Shown in pieces: positions 32,506 to 44,019 of a DNA stretch of 64,000 nt. How positions within the stretch are numbered: the stretch's first letter is position 1; each line of letters begins with the position of its first letter. Origin of the DNA: Chrysopilus asiliformis (taxonomy: Eukaryota; Arthropoda; Insecta; Diptera; Rhagionidae); the NCBI GenBank assembly GCA_964034945.1, contig OZ035962.1, forward strand, positions 95,480,284 to 95,544,283, in the 5' to 3' direction. The notes beneath the pieces were generated by a model, which saw nothing but the letters and a program-made list of their open reading frames with translations, made no database searches and was not told the origin of the DNA. A program made the translations under genes and the position numbers.

Positions 32506-34014
32506 AGTAGCGTTTCTTATATGTTTAACCAAAAATTATGGTTTAACTAAAATTTTGAGTTTCAGAAAATTGCCTTCAACATTTTTCGGCTTTTGCGATG
32601 ACAAACAAACGAAAATTTGAGTCCTAAAGTGGTATTTTATGTTATTTTAACTTTTGATCTACTAAACCGCTTTTGATCCGGTCCGCGCTATTCAGTTTGC
32701 TATTAAAAGTGTTTGTGGTGTACAAAAATTCTCTCCACCATTTAAAACTTCTTTCTTAAAAAGTTTTGATTTATGTATCTTTTTTTGAAATTTTTAGCAA
32801 TTGAATTGATTTTGGTATTAATTAATAAAAAAAATTAGTTAAAATTCGCACTTTTTTCAAACTCTGCTTTAGACAACTTTATAACACATCATTTGGGGTG
32901 CGTTACGTTATGATTAGGTACCTCTTGAATATTGCTGATGATTTTAATTTAGTATTCTTGGTCTTTTTTCTATTTTTCTTTGTCTTTGCTGCACTTTTGC
33001 AGTAATGTCATCGTTGCAAATGAATGTGCATTTTTTCGTTTCTAAAAAAAATTCTCGCTGTGGAATTTCAAAAACTTCCTTTAGTACGAACGTTTGTCAT
33101 GCGATGTTAAGACATTGCCATGTCATCTCTTGATGTTGCATTTCACAGGGATTTCTCCAAATGGGTGCCGCTCAAAGGCACTACTACCAACTTTGCTTGC
33201 CTTTAAAGGCTTTTCCGAGTTTTTCCACACATGTCAAAATAAAAGTCTTTCCCGTCTCTGTTTTCACGCTATAGAAATATTCGTCTAGCCGTGTTTATTG
33301 CGTGGAAAATGAGAAAGCCGACGTTGCAAAGTATAAAAATGATTTTTTTAATAATACTTTTATGTTTTAGTTTCCATTAGTTCTTTTCTACATAATTTTT
33401 CATTTTTTTTCTAAGTCGAGTAGAGTTCATAATAAACTACGATATGCATGTACAGAAAGTTCGTATTTAATTAATCTTCAACAAGCTTTTCTGTTGATTC
33501 ATATCAGTAACCTTTTTTTTCCTTTATTACGAACAGACGCCGTCCGTCACTTGGATGGGCGCGAAACGGGGTTTCGGGAAATATGTCAGAATGGTTTTTT
33601 TTTGTCTTCTACTTCAGGATTAGTTGGCGGTGGATGGATTGTATAGAACAGAACGGATGAATCTTATGTCGTATTTGTTGTCTGCACGAGACACTGTTGA
33701 AAGGTACTTGGACTCTTGAGACTCTCACATGGGGGAGACACCAGTTGAATAGTGAAATTTATTCGCCAAAAGTTGTGATTCATTCACTCAGTTATTTTCT
33801 TAGCCATTCCAGTCAGTTAAGTGAAATGGCTTTCAATTCAACTGTCTTAGACCTATACTTTAGTTTGCTAGATTTGTATATATTTTTCGTTTCTGCTATG
33901 TCACTGTCGGCCATTATTGCATAATTTTGGAATTTATTGAGCCTATCTGTCAAATGTGAGAGTATCCAACAATTCTACCTATCTACCTAAGGACCTATCT
34001 ACCTATCTACCTAA
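32506..34014. other. no gene; short (CTAC/CTAT)n run at the end
   Basis: AT-rich intron. A tandem run of ACCTATCTACCTAAGG units occupies 33975-34014, next to the following MITE. Open frames at 33094-33288 and 33697-33924 show no recognisable motif. Confidence 0.45.
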
Positions 34015-34434
34015 GGAGCCCAATGAACGCAACGCGAACGCAACTCCAACGCTGTGAACTGTCACGCAGCGCAATATTTCAGCGGCAGAGTCCAATGGCA
34101 TCTCGTGAAGTAGTAAAAGTGACATAATATAAAGTCGTATAAAGTTGGCAAAATTACAAAAATGGATAATTTTGAAGCGATAATTTGCTTTTTTGGTCTT
34201 TATCTTTGTTATTTGTCTGTTATTGCACTAAGGCTATCAATTTTTCCTCGAACGACATTTCCCCAACCTCACTTTATGAACTCTCAACGCAGAATTCTGC
34301 GGCAAAGTTAGAAGTTTGCAAACTTTTGCGTTGTAGTTGCGTTCACTGCGTTCACTGTGCTCACTTCAAATGATTTCTATTGAACAAACTTGTAAGTGCC
34401 AGTTTCTGCGTTCGCGTTGCGTTCATTGGGCTCC
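34015..34434. mobile_element. MITE with AACGCAACGCGAACGCA words
   Basis: GGAGCCCAATGAACGCAACG at the left is exactly inverted at the right, and the match continues to about 29 bp. GCGTTCACTGCGTTCACTG-like words recur inside. The flanks are a tandem simple repeat, so the target duplication cannot be read. Design and composition resemble the Harbinger-like elements at 29791 and 41927. Confidence 0.7.
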
Positions 34435-34559
34435 AGGCATTACGTATGTGACTTTACTTTTTGTTTCCAAAAATTGAGCTACAAGTGTAAAATCTGGTAC
34501 GGCCTTGGTTTTTGTTTTTTTTATACGAAGGAAGTAGTAAGAAGTATCAAAAGTGTATT

Positions 34560-34835
34560 TTAATATTTTTATACTTTACATAATATATCATATAGAAGTA
34601 TATTACATTTAGTATGTTGTTTGCAACGCATCAAACCAGCTCAATAATTTCCAAAATTACAAAAATGAACTACACCAGTGTGTTAGGGATAACAAAAGAT
34701 ATTGATTTCCTCATGGCTGTCCGTCTGTCTGTCCGTCCGTGATAACTTTCGAAAGAATTGAGCTAGAGACTTGAAATTTTGTATCATTACGTGAGATACG
34801 TAAAAACCGTTAAAGCAAAAAATGTAGAAAATTTT
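34560..34835 (+). repeat. repeat family E, copy 3
   Basis: ATATATCATATAGAAGTATA, TTTGCAACGCATCAAACCAG, AACTACACCAGTGTGTTAGG, GTCCGTCTGTCTGTCCGTCC and TTGAGCTAGAGACTTGAAAT occur in order. The ACACCAGTGTGTT block is shared with repeat B. From 34860 to 35060 the DNA consists of GCGAAATGGGATTTTG-like words of unknown origin. Confidence 0.7.
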
Positions 34836-35113
34836 ATATCCGGATTATTGAAATGATTTATTATTGAAGTTTTTGCGAAATGGGATTTTGTCAAAAGGAC
34901 TTTTTGCGAAGTGTCATATTAGGACAAAATGGTAGTTTGTAAAGTGAGAGGTTTGCCAAAAATATTTTAGCGAAATTAGCATTTATGACAACTCGATTTT
35001 GGCGAAATGGGGTTTCGCGAAACGGACTTTGTGAAATTGTCGGTTACCTCTTTTACAATTTTGAATTTCGAATGTACTGAATTTGACAATGTTTTTAGTT
35101 TGCAAAAATTGCA

Positions 35114-35440
35114 GTGTAGTCCATGTGGTAAACCACCGACCTCCGGATTACTGGTCAAGAATTCGGAGGTCGGTGGTTTAATTCCCGGACTATGGCACGC
35201 TTAATTTGCTTTACAAAATGAGTAATCATTGTTGCTGTTTGTTGTTCAACGACATCATCAGCCTACACTGCTATTACGACCTCTACTGTTGATGGGTTAC
35301 AGCGTCAAAACCTTACAACCGTGGCAATTCATCCATTGTTCGCAGTCTATGTAAAACTGTGGGTGCGAGCAGTGAAGAAAATTGTTATAAGCCTCAATAA
35401 AGGAGGCCCTGTATAATTTGGGATGTAGCGCCACATATAT
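35114..35440 (+). mobile_element. tRNA-derived SINE, copy 2
   Basis: Head GTAGTCCATGTGGTAAA is box A-like. GGTTTAATTCC at 35175-35185 matches box B (GGTTCRANYCY) with one difference. The body matches the minus-strand copy at 731-1053 up to the GAGGCC near 35408. Between the boxes this copy has an extra AACCACCGACCTCCG ... CGGAGGTCGGTGGTT hairpin that copy 1 lacks. It lies about 350 bp before the first kinase exon. Confidence 0.75.
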
Positions 35441-35794
35441 AAAAAATATCGCAAAATGCAATAATTGAAAAAAAAACTGTACCAAAAATCAATTTGATCA
35501 AATTTTAATTGATTTTTTCTGATGTTTGAAGAATTCCAGTCACTTAAGATAGCTCTAATTTACATGTTCCATTATAGGAGCCCCATTATGTAAAAAAGTG
35601 GTTTCTTATCTTCCTGTGCCATATAAAATCACTTCACAACACACAGGTATTAAATTTCATTTGAAAATATCGATTTTCCCATGCTTCAAAACGTGAAATA
35701 ATTCCACCTGAGTTGTATGGTGGCGTCTGTTCATTATACTAGATGTCGATTATGCTTGCATGTTAACTTATTTTTTCCTTGTGCATCTTTACAG

Positions 35795-36215
35795 GCAAAA
35801 CGGATACTCAGCAAAGACCTTGCAGCGATAAAAGTCATTAAGCTGGAGCCTGGCGATGACATTCAAATTATTCAGCAGGAGATTATTATGATGCGGGACT
35901 GCCGCCATCCGAATATCATAGCGTATTATGGATCCTATTTGCGACGTGATAAACTTTGGATATGCATGGAATATTGTGGAGGTGGCAGCTTACAGGACAT
36001 TTATCAAGTGACGGGACCCTTATCCGAGCAGCAAATCGCGTACATGTGTCGGGAGACGTTAAAAGGCCTGGAGTATCTCCATTCGATGGGGAAAATGCAC
36101 AGAGATATTAAGGGTGCAAATATCCTGCTCACAGAAAGCGGCGACGTGAAATTAGCAGATTTTGGTGTTTCAGCACAAATAACGGCGACAATTAATAAAC
36201 GGAGAAGTTTTATAG
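35795..36215 (+). CDS. hppy: happyhour/MAP4K3-type kinase, exon with N- and C-lobe core
   Basis: This exon encodes the middle of a germinal-centre-kinase (MAP4K) Ser/Thr kinase domain. These kinases act in the cytoplasm upstream of JNK and in nutrient signalling to TORC1. Visible motifs over 140 residues: the N-lobe ATP-binding lysine in [14 protein letters not shown], the alpha-C region [15 protein letters not shown], the hinge MEYCGGGSL, the catalytic loop [11 protein letters not shown] and the DFG motif [10 protein letters not shown]. The left edge is a TTTACAG acceptor (phase 0); the right edge is G|GTAAGT (phase 1), which joins to 51113. The sequence follows insect happyhour closely. The glycine-rich loop must come from an upstream exon outside the window. 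No disruption is seen. Confidence 0.95.
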
Positions 36216-37401
36216 GTAAGTAACGAACACACACGTATTTATTCCCTCAAAAATTTTTTTCTAATTCATCCTATTTACATGTAAATAAATTTATTCCTTT
36301 ACAAATGTTTGGGGGAAAATGAATGTTTCCAATCTGGTGACTGCCAATCGAGATCATCCAGATAAAAGTATTCTGCTGATTTTTTTCGCCCAGTTCATTG
36401 GATCCCAAGCTGATTCACACTCCAATCGGAGTTTATCCCTTTTGGATGCTCCTTTGAACCCCTACCGCTCGCTAACATTGGAAATATTCCACCCCAACTT
36501 TATATAAATTTAACGTTTTGTAGGGAACATTTTTTGTTTTCCTGTTAGAATCTGTGCTACCCACCGCATTCGGATATAATGAAGACATTTAGGGGGTTGT
36601 TTTGCCTTCTTTTTTTTTTGAGTGCTACGACAATATTAAACAACAACGACTACAGGTATTTGTTGTTTTCAATTTAAATTTTTTTCGATACTATGCTTTC
36701 CCTAGCTACAAAATTGCTATGGACACGAAAGCGTTTATTAGATTGTGATTCTCGGTATTTTCTGTATCTATGGAAAAACTCCAATAACAAAGGACGCTGG
36801 TGGAAAATAAGTATTTAGGGAGTGAGTTTATAAGGAACATGAGGTGCTTCAGGTGTTATATCGATTTGGTTTTTTTTATCAGACCTACACGATCGTTTGA
36901 TAAGTTTTTTTTGTGATGGTATTTTTCAGAACGAATTTAAACCAATCGAAATATTGGCAATACAAATGTTTTTTATTTGAAGAGTTTTGTAGCAATTCGG
37001 TTACAATGTTGTAAAACGATAAAATTGGCAAAATGTGGGAAGAAGTTTTATTAAGCTAGTTTAAAATTACTTTAACTAATTAACTAGAGGCGTCGTCCTG
37101 ATCGCTTCCAGGTTTAATCCCTTACCATAGATCGGCCTACGTCTTGCGCATCTTGGTCTCGATGTGAACGAAAAATATCCCAATATGACCTTTAGCCGAG
37201 AAGTACACAAAAAAAAATCCTAGCGGTCGAAAAGCTCAAATAATTGTCGCTAAAATTAAGAATTTCGCTTAAACTAGGAATAAAAACTTTTCAAAAATCC
37301 AACAAATAACAGGAGGGAGACAGAGATAGTAACAGGTAATAGCTGAAGTAGATTCTAAAAATGTCAATTGCTCATGAAGGTAGGCGTACGTAAGGGATTA
37401 C

Positions 37402-37832
37402 CTGTCTGTCTGTCTGTCTGTGGCGCGGATTGCGGGCGCACGGATTGAGCTATAGACTTGAAATTTTGCGCAGATTCGTTTTTCATAAAATGCGAGGCTC
37501 CGTTCGTTAATGGGCAAATATGGACCATTAGGGGGGGGGGGGGGGGGGGGGTACCACCCCCCATTCGAACGAAAACGTTTTTTGTGAATATCTCAAAAAC
37601 AGTGCATCTTATGAAAAAAGTGCAAGAACAAAAGTTATTTAGGTTTTAATTCTACAACAAACTCCCATACATCAAAATCCGATTGGAATAAATTTTAAAA
37701 AATCTTATTGAAAAGTTTTACTTCGAAGAGGAATTTTCATACAATTGTTCGAATTTTGATACGAATATCACCATACGGGTCTCCAATGATTGCCAGATTG
37801 GCAATTATAGCTTTTGTTATGTTTTTTTGTAT
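37402..37832 (+). mobile_element. Helentron-like repeat B, copy 2 (5'-truncated)
   Basis: Begins at the (TGTC)n tract, so the usual ATACCCGTATGGTGA head is missing. It then follows the family through GGCGCGGATTGCGGGCGCAC, a G21 homopolymer at 37531-37551, TCACCATACGGGTCTCC and the TTGCCAGATTGGCAA hairpin. Other copies have only six or seven G in the homologous GGGGTACCCC palindrome. Confidence 0.75.
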
Positions 37833-39341
37833 GAAATTTAGTACACACTACCGCGGACCCTTTTACCCATAAAATTGTGACGTATTTTAAAGACAGCACC
37901 GAAATCGAAAATCGGATCAAAAACTCATCTAAAGTCTTGAAGATCACATGGAAGGAAGTTAAGTTTACTGGACACACATTTTTGCTTTGGGGCAACTTGT
38001 CTAAAACTGGAAACCAGGTCCAAATTGGTTTAACGGTTTCGAAGGTAGCAGAGGAGGGGGTTAAAAAAAGGGGAAATTTTGGATTTGAGCAAGTTTTCCT
38101 ATTATGAAAACCTTAATATAAACTGTCCACATCGAAGTCTCCACAAAATACCAAACCCTAATTTTCACCATCTCGACCGTCTCCCTTTCCCTTTGTTTTT
38201 TTTTGTTGTTGTTGCGATTTCTTGTACGGAAGTTAATATCGATATCATACATCGCCCCTCCCCCTTTTCTTAAAAGTGTGTAAGAGATTTCATTAAAAAA
38301 ATTGTGTATTTTCTTGTTGTTTACAAAACTTAAACAAATAATAATATTTTACAACGATAACAACTACTTTACTACTTTCTGTGAATCCCCTTGTAGTTTC
38401 ATATTTTCCTTTAAGCCATTATTAAAATATTCCACTCGAATTACACAATTAAGAATATATCAAAGTTGTAATTTTTTTTGTCATGTCTTGATGGATATTC
38501 TTTGTTACTTCAATTTTTCCTTAAGTTTCCTGTTATTATTCATTTTTCATTCAAACTTTAATATCAGAGCGTTAAAAACAATTTCAACTTTAAACATTTG
38601 CAAATCCAACCTTTCAAAAAATTGATATTGGGAAAAAAAACTTTGAAAAGGGAAACAATTTCTCAGAGATTGATTTGAGCAGAATCCTTCCATGAGGTTA
38701 CTCAAGTTTCAAGGTTTTCCCAATGCCAATTTATCATCACTAAGAGAAAAGGATAAATCCATCAAAAAAATATATTTCAGCTTTCTTTTGATTCTACTTT
38801 GCGTGTACAATTTCCATTTAATTCGATTTTAACTTTTAAAAGAAAGAATTTTCCCATTTGATTTTTCCACTGAAAGATCCTGTTTGACAAAGGTCGTATC
38901 CTCTGTCTCTTCCTTCAACTTCGTATGGAATCAAAAAAAAAAGGATTTCAGAGAATTTTTTATCGAACAAAAATTCTGAAAACTGTACACAAAATACCCA
39001 AAAGTATGTCAATTATATTTTTCTAACATTCATCCTTTAATTCCTTTTGTAATCGAATATCAGAGAATATTCACGATTGAAAATAAAAGCCTCAAGAAGA
39101 TAACCTTTTCTTTAATATTTAAACCTCCGAAATGAAAATTATTTGTTGATCGTTGGAATATTTATCAAAGCACACAAAGAAAAATGTTTTCTCTGCTTTA
39201 TGAAATTTAATAAGAAAAGAATTTCATTGAATTTGCTTTACTTTTTTTTCTTACGCGATTGTACTTAATTTTCTTTTTTCATTTCGTGGAATTCTTTCCA
39301 CGAAATCGCAGCAAAAAAAAAATCGCGAGAAAGGATGAAAA
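37833..39341. other. no recognisable feature
   Basis: AT-rich intron with pyrimidine runs. Open frames at 38061-38625 have low-complexity composition and no motif. Confidence 0.45.
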
Positions 39342-39652
39342 AAATATCTGATGTGAACAGTACATGACTTTCTCATACAAAATTTACGTTCTTGCGGAAT
39401 TTACAGACAAATAATTTTTTAGTTTATAGAAAAATATGAATTTTTATTTTACAAAATCTAAAATTCCTCGATAACGGTAAAAGATGTCGATTTACAGTAC
39501 ATGGCTATAATGTGCGGAATTTTAATATCTTTAATTCTTTCCCTAACTTTTTTTTCAAAAAATCGTTAGTTTTCAAACAATTTGCAAAAATCTAATTTTA
39601 TACTTTTTAATGAAAATGTCTGAATAACGATCAAAGATAAAGGATAACGCTA

Positions 39653-39924
39653 CACTCAGAAAAATGTCCAGGTCAACTTTTTGTCAGGTTAACTCTGACC
39701 TTACAGAGGTGTCTGTAAGCCAGCTAGCGGTCAGAGTTAACCTATCTAAGGTCAACTCGTGCAGCTCCCAATGCCCTACTTCACCTGCTGGTGGCTTAAT
39801 TTCAGAATTTCTCCGACCACAGGTCAACTCAGTTTTACTTGCCCACATGCAGGCGAACGCGCGCCTGCCCGAGGCCAATTACGCCGTATGTAGGTCGTCG
39901 AGTTAGCCTCCATTTTTCTGAGTG
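39653..39924 (+). mobile_element. Tc1-like MITE (CACTCAGAAAAATG ends), copy 2
   Basis: Inverted CACTCAGAAAAATG ends, with TA at 39651-39652 and 39925-39926. The interior is the reverse of 17052-17277 with about 46 bp extra. It contains TTAACTCTGACC / GGTCAGAGTTAACC inverted words. It is inserted in repeat C copy 3. Confidence 0.85.
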
Positions 39925-40320
39925 TAAAAGATAAAATTGTGGAAAATATTATTCTCTTCAATTCATCTCATACATTGAATCACTGAAAACCCATTAGTTT
40001 TCGAGATAATCGCAAAAAACCGATTTTTTTAAATAACGGTATATCTCGATAACGGTTTGATATGTCGAGTTCCAGTAAAATACAAAAGTTTAGAAAATTG
40101 TACTGTCTTCAACTTTTGTCATACAAAAAACTACTGAAAAAAGCGTAGTTTCGGAGTAAATCGCGAAAAACGATTTAGGGGTTTTTAAAAGCCACAATTT
40201 GGGTTACTTCCGGTGAACGGATTTCCACCTAAATTTGTGGGACCCTAGGTCCAGTAGTTTTTGAGAAATCTTGTATACAGACTGACAGGCTAACAGACAT
40301 TTTTTACCCCCGTCGTTTTT

Positions 40321-41108
40321 TATACCCGTATTGTGAAACCAAAGGGTATATTAAATTTGCCTTACCGTTTGTAACGCCAAGATCCCGTCATCGCACACAA
40401 AAATGAATTACACCAGTGTGTTTAGAAAACTTTATTTTGCATGTCCGTCTGTCCGTCCGTCTGTCCGTCCATCCGTCCGTCTGTCCGTCCATCCGTCCGT
40501 CTGTCCGTCCGTCTGTCCGTCCGTCCGTCCGTCCGTCTGTCCGTCCGTCCGTCCGTCCGTCCGTCCGTCCGTCCGTCTGTCTGTCCGTCCGTCCGTCCGT
40601 CCGTCTGTCCGTCCGTCCGTCCGTCCGTCCGTCTGTCCGTCCATCCGTTCGTCTGTCCGTTCGTCTGTCCGTTCGTCCGTCCGTCCGTCCGTCAATCCGT
40701 CCGTCAGTCTGTCCGTCCGTCTGTCTGTCTGTCTGTCTGTGGCGCGGATTGCGGGCGCACGGATTGAGCTAGAGACCTGAAATTTTAAGCAGATTCGTTT
40801 TTCGTAAAATGCAAGGCTAAGTTCGTTAATGGGAAAAAATGCACCATTAGGGGGGGTACCCCCCATACGAACGAAAACTTTTTTTTGCCAATATCTGAAA
40901 AACGGCACACCTTATCAAAAAAGTGCAAGAATAAAAGTTATTTAGGATATGATTCTACATAAAACGCCCATGCATCAAAATCCGATTGGAATAAATTTAT
41001 TGAAAAGTTTGACTTCAAAGTGGAATTTTGATACAACTGTTCGCCGTTAAATCACCATACGGGTTTTCAATAAATGCCAGATTTGTAATTATAGCTTTTG
41101 TTATGTTT
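40321..41108 (+). mobile_element. Helentron-like repeat B, copy 3
   Basis: Full-length copy: ATACCCGTATTGTGAAACC head, ACACCAGTGTGTT, a roughly 300-bp (GTCY)n tract, the GGCGCGGATTGCGGGCGCAC core, TCACCATACGGGT, and the GCCAGATTTGTAATTATAGC end. Inserted at a T-run of repeat C copy 3, between CATTTTTT and GTAATA of the host. Confidence 0.75.
40444..40740 (+). repeat. (GTCC/GTCT)n microsatellite, about 300 bp
   Basis: Nearly uninterrupted tetranucleotides with occasional CATC, GTTC and CAATC variants. Because the tract has no stop in several frames, it gives long spurious open frames on both strands. Confidence 0.95.
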
Positions 41109-41207
41109 GTAATATATAATAACTATTGACTCGATAGTGCTCGGAAAATGTCTTTTAGGCGAAAATTAAGAGGTCGATTTTTTCTATAAATACAATATTT
41201 TTATTAT

Positions 41208-41336
41208 AGGCCCTATCACAGAATCGGATACGAATGGTTCGGATCGTAAACTCAATGTTGTTGTTGGTATAAAACACTAACAACAATATTGAGTTTACGA
41301 TCCGAACCATTCGTATCGGATTCTGTGATAGGGCCT
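41208..41336. repeat. 129-bp palindrome, ~55-bp arms, GTTGGTATAAAAC loop
   Basis: The left arm AGGCCCTATCACAGAATCGG... and right arm ...GATAGGGCCT are almost perfect complements. The loop region TTGTTGTTGGTATAAAAC matches the loop of the palindrome at 18023-18145, but the stems do not. Comparison with the uninterrupted tail of repeat C (TTATTATACTTCGTATAAG) shows an insertion with a probable TAT duplication. Confidence 0.8.
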
Positions 41337-41926
41337 TATATTTCGTATAAGAAAGTAAAAACCATTCAGATGGAAAGTAATTTTCGTCAAAAGAAAACCC
41401 CAGAAAGTCTAAATAGAAATAATTTCGGTGAAAATGCCAAAAGATATTGTGTTAACTGTCAGGCACGATAAAATGAAGTCAAGACGAAATTTAAGATGTT
41501 CAATGACTTAACACGACTGTCGACAACGAAGACGTACCACTTCTAATAACGACGGTAATCCTTGACACAAATTAGTTTTCCTTGATCAAGCATTTACTGC
41601 TTATGTACTTGAAGTTTATTTTCCCCGATAGTGAGACATGGAGTGTTTTCTGTTTTTCTTATATTTGCGCTTCTGTACTGGAAAAACTACAATTTCTCTA
41701 GGAATAGACAATAAATTTCTCCGGTCCCGGTATTTTGTAGCAAATAATTCCATCGTTTCCTTGAATTCGCAACTTGTTGTCATTCCCTTTTGAATGTGTT
41801 TTCACACTGTTCTGATTCTAAACGTTCTTGAATATATTTTCATATTACCGTCTCGCAATATTTTGGGTTTGTGGGAGATTTCCTCTAGTCCTAGAGTTTC
41901 TAGCAAATTAATTCTTTGCCGAGTTA

Positions 41927-42288
41927 GCGCGGTATTACACACGGCAACTTTCGGGCTTACTTAAGCCGATTTTCGGGAGAAACGACTGCGGAGGGAAGAG
42001 TTGCCACTCGAAATCATGGCTTATCGACAATCTGCATACATGCAAAGCGTGTGAACCGGTTTGGGAAAAGTAGTAGGCAGAAATCATTTTCGTTCTGACC
42101 GTCAGCAGGTAAAGATCTTGGGAAGTATATGAGGAGCAGCAATTTCAATGGTTTGAGTCCACACACACCCATGTAAACTTGTGTAGCATATGCAAACAGG
42201 ATTGGCTTATTTAAGCCACAAATGTAAGCACATTGGCTTATTAAGCCCAAAAGTTGCCGGCTTAAATAAGCCAAGTGTAATACTGGAC
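41927..42288. mobile_element. PIF/Harbinger-like MITE with TTA duplication, GGCTTA words
   Basis: TTA (41924-41926 and 42289-42291) flanks ends GCGCGGTATTACAC and GTGTAATACTGGAC. Both arms carry AACTTTCGGGCTTACTTAAG / CGGCTTAAATAAGCC words, and TTGGCTTATTTAAGCC-like words recur inside. No coding sequence. Confidence 0.75.
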
Positions 42289-42291
42289 TTA

Positions 42292-43685
42292 TTCTGTTGT
42301 TAAGTATTGCTATATCGAATAGGAAGTACAATGTCTGAAAATATGTTAAGACAAGACACAATCGGTTTAAATATAGTTACTCGTAGTTGGCGTCTAGGCA
42401 GTTGGCGTATGAGAAAAATTGGTGTTGGCAATACACACAACAAAATCGATTTGGCAGTGAAATTCTCAAATTTGACAAATTGGGCCAATTCAAATTTAAA
42501 TTTTCTGAAAAAGTATGGAGGTAAGAACCGTCGTTACACTACCGCATTTGAAGATTACTTTTTTGGCTTTGCTTATGCTGGGCCTAAAACATTTTTTTAA
42601 AGTATATACCGAATTCCGAAATTATTGAAAATGTCTTTATTCAAAATTAAGACTTCAATTCATTATGAAAATCTAGCACAAATTCAAAAAGAATCTTGTC
42701 CTCAAACAATTTCTCCATACAAAAAATTAAATCAAAAATCTCTTGAATTACAAAGAAAAGAGGACAATATTTATGCTACAAAGAAGAAAAATATTCAAAT
42801 TCCCCTTCTATCCGTTATTGTTGAGCAAAAGTTTTCCTCTATTATTTGCTGTGTGAAAATGAATGGATGGAAAGTAGAGCCCAATTTCATTGAAAACATT
42901 ATCCAACTAAAGAACCTCTCTTGATGACGGCTCCATACGGTATAGGATTTTTAATTCAAGTGCCTGACTATACGAACCACTTGTAGGAGATATTTGTCTG
43001 AAGTGGCACGGGAAGGAGCGTATTGCCCGTGTGCCGGTTATATGGGGAACGTCGTATCGTCCTTCGAAGCTCAACTGGCGGAAGTTTTTATCTAAGGATT
43101 TGTAGTTGAGTGAGGAAGTGTTCTTGTTAAGAAATAGCAAGGAGCCGTGTTAATATGTCAATGAGATCATTTAGTTTGCATGGCATGGCCGGAATAAAGT
43201 TTTAAACTTTTAACCACCGGAATACCATTTTCTGTAAACCGACGTGTATATTCTGGTTAAAAAATGATGAGGCGCTTTAGAGGATGAAATGGGGATGAGT
43301 AATTTCGGACTAAAAACACGGCAAGTCTCCCTCAACCTCTTTAGAAGTAATTCTTGTGGATTATATTTCGCATTGGGTCATTGAACGATATAGTGGGCTG
43401 TTTTCAGTTATGATTGCGGCCAGATGGCTACCTGATGTCGTGTGTTGCATAGAAATGACCGTAAAACAGTATATCCTTAATTAAAAACGCTAAAAAATTC
43501 ATTGAATGTTAGCAATTTGGAAGTACAACAAATGTTTTTAGTTATAATGAATATTTTTGTGGCTAAACAAAATATAGAGTGCCATTTTCGTGGAAATTTA
43601 TGTTGAAAAGTTTACAATTTTCAAAGAAATTTTTGAAAATTTCAATGTTATTTTGGAATTTAAAAATTTATCCTATAATCTCTGC
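42292..43685 (+). other. unassigned; two consecutive unrecognised open frames
   Basis: Frames at 42307-42600 (97 codons) and 42625-42924 (99 codons) follow one another on the plus strand. I recognise no domain, splice pattern or repeat relationship. They are slightly longer than chance frames in this AT-rich DNA but not enough to call a gene. The rest of the stretch is featureless. Confidence 0.25.
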
Positions 43686-43689
43686 AAAA

Positions 43690-43945
43690 GATCATACTAA
43701 TATATAAAAATGAGTTGGTGTCTGTCTGTTCTTCTTTCACGCAAAAACGGCTGAACCGATTGACTTGAAATTTGGCGTGAGTGTCTGTGGTAGTTCTGGA
43801 TCCAACATAGGCATACGGAAAAGTAGCGCGAGTGGTGAGGGGAGTAAGGGGAGGGGGTAAAGTAATCTCGAAACTTAGTTTTCCCTTTATTTTAACCTTT
43901 CGCGGGGAAACTACTGAACCGATTGGCCTGAAGTTTAGCTCCAAC
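43690..43945 (-). repeat. interspersed repeat family A, copy 3
   Basis: Reverse-strand copy: ATCATACTAATATATAAAAA, GCAAAAACGGCTGAACCGAT, GTAAGGGGAGGGGGTAAAGT and GGGGAAACTACTGAACCGAT are complements of the family A blocks. Its GACA tract is short. Confidence 0.75.
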
Positions 43946-44019
43946 AAAGACCATAAAAAAAAAATTTGAAAATACTTAACCCGGCAACGACGGATATGCA
44001 AGCTACTATTCTATATCAG

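Larger units (their letters stand above)
1..35794 (+). other. upstream intron or 5' region of the MAP4K gene
   Basis: The first recognisable coding exon starts at 35795 with an AG acceptor and in the middle of the kinase N-lobe, so at least one coding exon lies upstream. I searched for the missing glycine-loop exon (expected to end in a GTYGDVYK-like motif) and did not find it here. The region is therefore probably intron, possibly with a 5' flank, and is largely mobile DNA listed below. There is no other convincing protein-coding gene apart from a weak minus-strand candidate near 27026-27251. Confidence 0.6.
39342..41362 (+). repeat. repeat family C, copy 3 (three nested insertions)
   Basis: Runs from TATCTGATGTGAACAGTACA through repeated CTCGATAACGGTA blocks, ACTACTGAAAAAAGCGTAGT, TTCCGGTGAACGGATTTCCA, CAGTAGTTTTTGAGAAATCT and CATTTTTT to TTTCGTATAAGAAAGTAAAA. 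It is broken by a Tc1-like MITE (39653-39924), Helentron-like repeat B (40321-41108) and a palindrome (41208-41336). The host sequence resumes in register after each. Confidence 0.75.

Noticed and set aside
35114..35190. A functional tRNA gene
   Set aside because: Box A and box B are present, but no cloverleaf can be drawn and the sequence continues as a repeat seen elsewhere. It is the head of a SINE.
40403..40908. Overlapping open frames of over 100 codons on both strands, Ser/Pro/Val/Arg and Asp/Gly/Arg/Thr repeats
   Set aside because: They are readings of a (GTCY)n microsatellite in several frames, with no independent coding signal.
42307..42924. Two consecutive frames as a small two-exon gene
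   Set aside because: No recognisable motif, no good splice signals between them, and similar lengths can occur by chance. Left as unassigned.
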